A stretch of DNA of 64,000 nt from Arion vulgaris (lineage: Eukaryota; Mollusca; Gastropoda; Stylommatophora; Arionidae): positions 25,906,692 through 25,970,691 of the forward strand of contig CM036774.1 in NCBI GenBank assembly GCA_020796225.1, in the 5' to 3' direction. Made by a program: the position numbers and the translations under genes. The notes under the pieces were generated by a model. The model searched no databases, was not told the origin of the DNA, and was given only the letters and a program-made list of their open reading frames with translations. Shown here piece after piece: positions 61,035 through 64,000 of this stretch (its first letter is position 1; every line of letters begins with the position of its first letter).

Positions 61035-64000
61035 CTACAATAAGGAGAAGTGATGAAATCAGAGTAATGTCAGGTCAACCACTAGTAACAACTGTTATAA
61101 GAAAGAGAAGATTGAGATATGTTGGACAGTCAACCACTAGTAACAACTGTTATAAGAAAGAGAAGATTGAGATATGTTGGACAGTCAACCACTAGTAACA
61201 ATTGTTATAAGAAAGAGAAGATTGAGATATGTTTGGTCAACCACTAGTAACAACTGTTATAAGAAAGAGAAGATTGAGATATGTTTGGTCAACCACTAGT
61301 AACAACTGTTATAAGAAAGAGAAGATTGAGATATGTTTGGTCAACCACTAGTAACAACTGTTATAAGAAAGAGAAGATTGAGATATGTTTGGTCAACCAG
61401 TAGTAACAACTGTTATAAGAAAGAGAAGATGGAGATATGTTTGGTCAACCACTAGTAACAACTGTTATAAGAAAGAGAAGATTGAGATATGTTGGACAGT
61501 CAACCACTAGTAACAACTGTTATAAGAAAGAGAAGATTGAGATATGTTGGACAGTCAACCACTAGTAACAACTGTTATAAGAAAGAGAAGATTGAGATAT
61601 GTTGGACAGTCAACCACTAGTAACAACTGTTATAAGAAAGAGAAGATTGAGATATGTTGGACAGTCAACCACTATAACAACTGTTATAAGAAAGAGAAGA
61701 TTGAGATATGTTGGACAGTCAATCACTAGTAACAACTGTTATAAGAAAGAGAAGATTGAGATATGTTGGACAGTCAACCACTAGTAACAACTGTTATAAG
61801 AAAGAGAAGATTGAGATATGTTGGACAGTCAACCACTAGTAACAACTGTTATAAGAAAGAGAAGATTGAGATATGTTGGACAGTCAACCACTAGTAACAA
61901 CTGTTATAAGAAAGAGAAGATTGAGATATGTTGGACAGTCAACCACTAGTAACAATTGTTATAAGAAAGAGAAGATTGAGATATGTTTGGTCAACCACTA
62001 GTAACAACTGTTATAAGAAAGAGAAGATTGAGATATGTTTGGTCAACCACTAGTAACAACTGTTATAAGAAAGAGAAGATTGAGATATGTTTGGTCAACC
62101 ACTAGTAACAACTGTTATAAGAAAGAGAAGATTGAGATATGTTTGGTCAACCACTAGTAACAACTGTTATAAGAAAGAGAAGATGGAGATATGTTTGGTC
62201 AACCACTAGTAACAACTGTTATAAGAAAGAGAAGATTGAGATATGTTGGACAGTCAACCACTAGTAACAACTGTTATAAGAAAGAGAAGATTGAGATATG
62301 TTGGACAGTCAACCACTAGTAACAACTGTTATAAGAAAGAGAAGATTGAGATATGTTGGACAGTCAACCACTAGTAACAACTGTTATAAGAAAGAGAAGA
62401 TTGAGATATGTTGGACAGTCAACCACTAGTAACAACTGTTATAAGAAAGAGAAGATTGAGATATGTTGGACAGTCAATCACTAGTAACAACTGTTATAAG
62501 AAAGAGAAGATTGAGATATGTTGGACAGTCAACCACTAGTAACAACTGTTATAAGAAAGAGAAGATTGAGATATGTTGGACAGTCAACCACTAGTAACAA
62601 CTGTTATAAGAAAGAGAAGATTGAGATATGTTGGACAGTCAACCACTAGTAACAACTGTTATAAGAAAGAGAAGATTGAGATATGTTGGACAGTCAACCA
62701 CTAGTAACAACTGTTATAAGAAAGAGAAGATTGAGATATGTTGGACAGTCAACCACTAGTAACAACTGTTATAAGAAAGAGAAGATTGAGATATGTTGGA
62801 CAGTCAACCACTAGTAACAACTGTTATAAGAAAGAGAAGATTGAGATATGTTGGACAGTCAACCACTAGTAACAACTGTTATAAGAAAGAGAAGATTGAG
62901 ATATGTTGGACAGTCAACCACTAGTAACAACTGTTATAAGAAAGAGAAGATTGAGATATGTTGGACAGTCAATCACTAGTAACAACTGTTATAAGAAAGA
63001 GAAGATTGAGATATGTTAGACAGTCAACCACTAGTAACAACTGTTATAAGAAAGAGAAGATTGAGATATGTTGGACAGTCAACCACTAGTAACAACTGTT
63101 ATAAGAAAGAGAAGATTGAGATATGTTGGACAGTCAACCACTAGTAACAACTGTTATAAGAAAGAGAAGATTGAGATATGTTGGACAGTCAACCACTAGT
63201 AACAACTGTTATAAGAAAGAGAAGATTGAGATATGTTGGACAGTCAATCACTAGTAACAACTGTTATAAGAAAGAGAAGATTGAGATATGTTGGACAGTC
63301 AACCACTAGTAACAACTGTTATAAGAAAGAGAAGATTGAGATATGTTGGACAGTCAACCACTAGTAACAACTGTTATAAGAAAGAGAAGATTGAGATATG
63401 TTGGACAGTCAACCACTAGTAACAACTGTTATAAGAAAGAGAAGATTGAGATATGTTGGACAGTCAACCACTAGTAACAACTGTTATAAGAAAGAGAAGA
63501 TTGAGATATGTTGGACAGTCAACCACTAGTAACAACTGTTATAAGAAAGAGAAGATTGAGATATGTTGGACAGTCAACCACTAGTAACAACTGTTATAAG
63601 AAAGAGAAGATTGAGATATGTTGGACAGTCAATCACTAGTAACAACTGTTATAAGAAAGAAGATTGAGATATGTTGGACAGTCAACCACTAGTAACAACT
63701 GTTATAAGAAAGAGAAGATTGAGATATGTTGGACAGTCAACCACTAGTAACAATTGTTATAAGAAAGAGAAGATTGAGATATGTTGGACAGTCAACCACT
63801 AGTAACAATTGTTATAAGAAAGAGAAGATTGAGATATGTTGGGCATACTCTGAGAAGAAATGTCTGGTCAACCATTAGTGACAACTGTTATAAGAAAGAG
63901 AAGATGGAGATATGTTTGGTCAACCACTAGTAACAAGTGTTATAAGAAGAGAAGATTGAGATATGTTGGGCATACCTTGAGAAGAAAAGATCAAAGAATA
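61035..64000 (+). mobile_element. LINE family T fragment containing an internal tandem expansion
   Basis: The left flank 61043-61100 reads RRSDEIRVMSGQPLVTTVIR then KRRLRYVG. The right flank at 63838-63870 and 63965-64000 reads YVGHTLRRN and VGHTLRRKDQRI, as in 17437-17661. The array thus lies inside the coding sequence of one LINE copy, which runs off the window end. Confidence 0.9.
61075..63950 (+). repeat. Tandem array of 55-bp and 52-bp units, about 53 copies, higher-order structure
   Basis: Unit: TCAACCACTAGTAACAACTG, TTATAAGAAAGAGAAGATTG and AGATATGTTGGACAG (55 bp) or AGATATGTTTGG (52 bp). Units are nearly identical. A block of five 52-bp units, marked at its start by CAATTG and at its end by GATGGAGAT, occurs at 61185-61444 and again from 61939. 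The shift is 754 bp, i.e. five 52-bp plus nine 55-bp units minus one base. 55 is not a multiple of three, so reading frames cycle and stop; no protein is expected. Confidence 0.97.

Noticed and set aside
61544..61784. Open plus-strand frames in the 3' array, and its regular spacing that could suggest a CRISPR array
   Set aside because: Units are contiguous and almost identical with no unique spacers, the sequence is eukaryotic, and the frames only reflect cycling through 55-bp units.

Overview
This is animal nuclear DNA that looks like a repeat-rich lophotrochozoan genome. A gastropod mollusc is my best guess, from the many short (GAA)n-tailed SINEs, the LINE types and one deeply conserved metazoan gene spread over very long introns. 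Nothing suggests bacteria, plasmid or virus: there are no operons, no long intact reading frames, and consensus GT/AG splice sites bound the only conserved coding pieces. The species cannot be told from the sequence.

The one host gene I recognise is WAC (WW domain-containing adaptor with coiled-coil), on the + strand from about 18.0 kb to 51.5 kb. Nine exons are visible: 18025-18198, 20905-21035 (WW domain), 25651-26133, 37380-37634, 39480-39554, 44102-44257, 44787-44970, 49466-49588 and 51174-51266. The stretch 25651-44257 splices in a perfectly consistent frame. The first two and last three exons need several one- or two-base corrections, all of them missing bases, often in G runs. This points to deletion errors in the assembly or to a decaying allele. 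The 5' end of the gene (start codon and first exons) and probably one short exon after the WW exon were not found.

Everything else is repeats. LINE remnants fall into about ten groups: RT/endonuclease types with YADD-like motifs, and types with a C-terminal RNase H. There are at least eight SINE-like families (called A to I here). Families A, B, C and I share a central block around ATGTCGTAAGAGGCGACT, and A, B and I end in (GAA)n like an RNase H LINE in the same window. DNA transposon relics are a piggyBac-type MITE (two copies, TTAA sites), a hAT-type MITE, a 0.68-kb MITE with 21-bp perfect terminal inverted repeats, a degraded Mutator-like gene and a foldback element with about 345-bp arms. 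Several insertions are nested and keep clear target-site duplications.

Layout: 0-18 kb, LINE/SINE mosaic with a 1.1-1.3 kb direct duplication at 14.1-16.8 kb. 18-51.5 kb, WAC exons among repeats, including a TA-rich satellite at 32.2-34.5 kb that was interrupted by a LINE. 51.5-61 kb, LINE/SINE mosaic. 61.0-64.0 kb, a tandem array of 55/52-bp units derived from the coding region of a LINE, with higher-order structure. Letter names for repeat families (A, B, J, T and so on) are local labels only.
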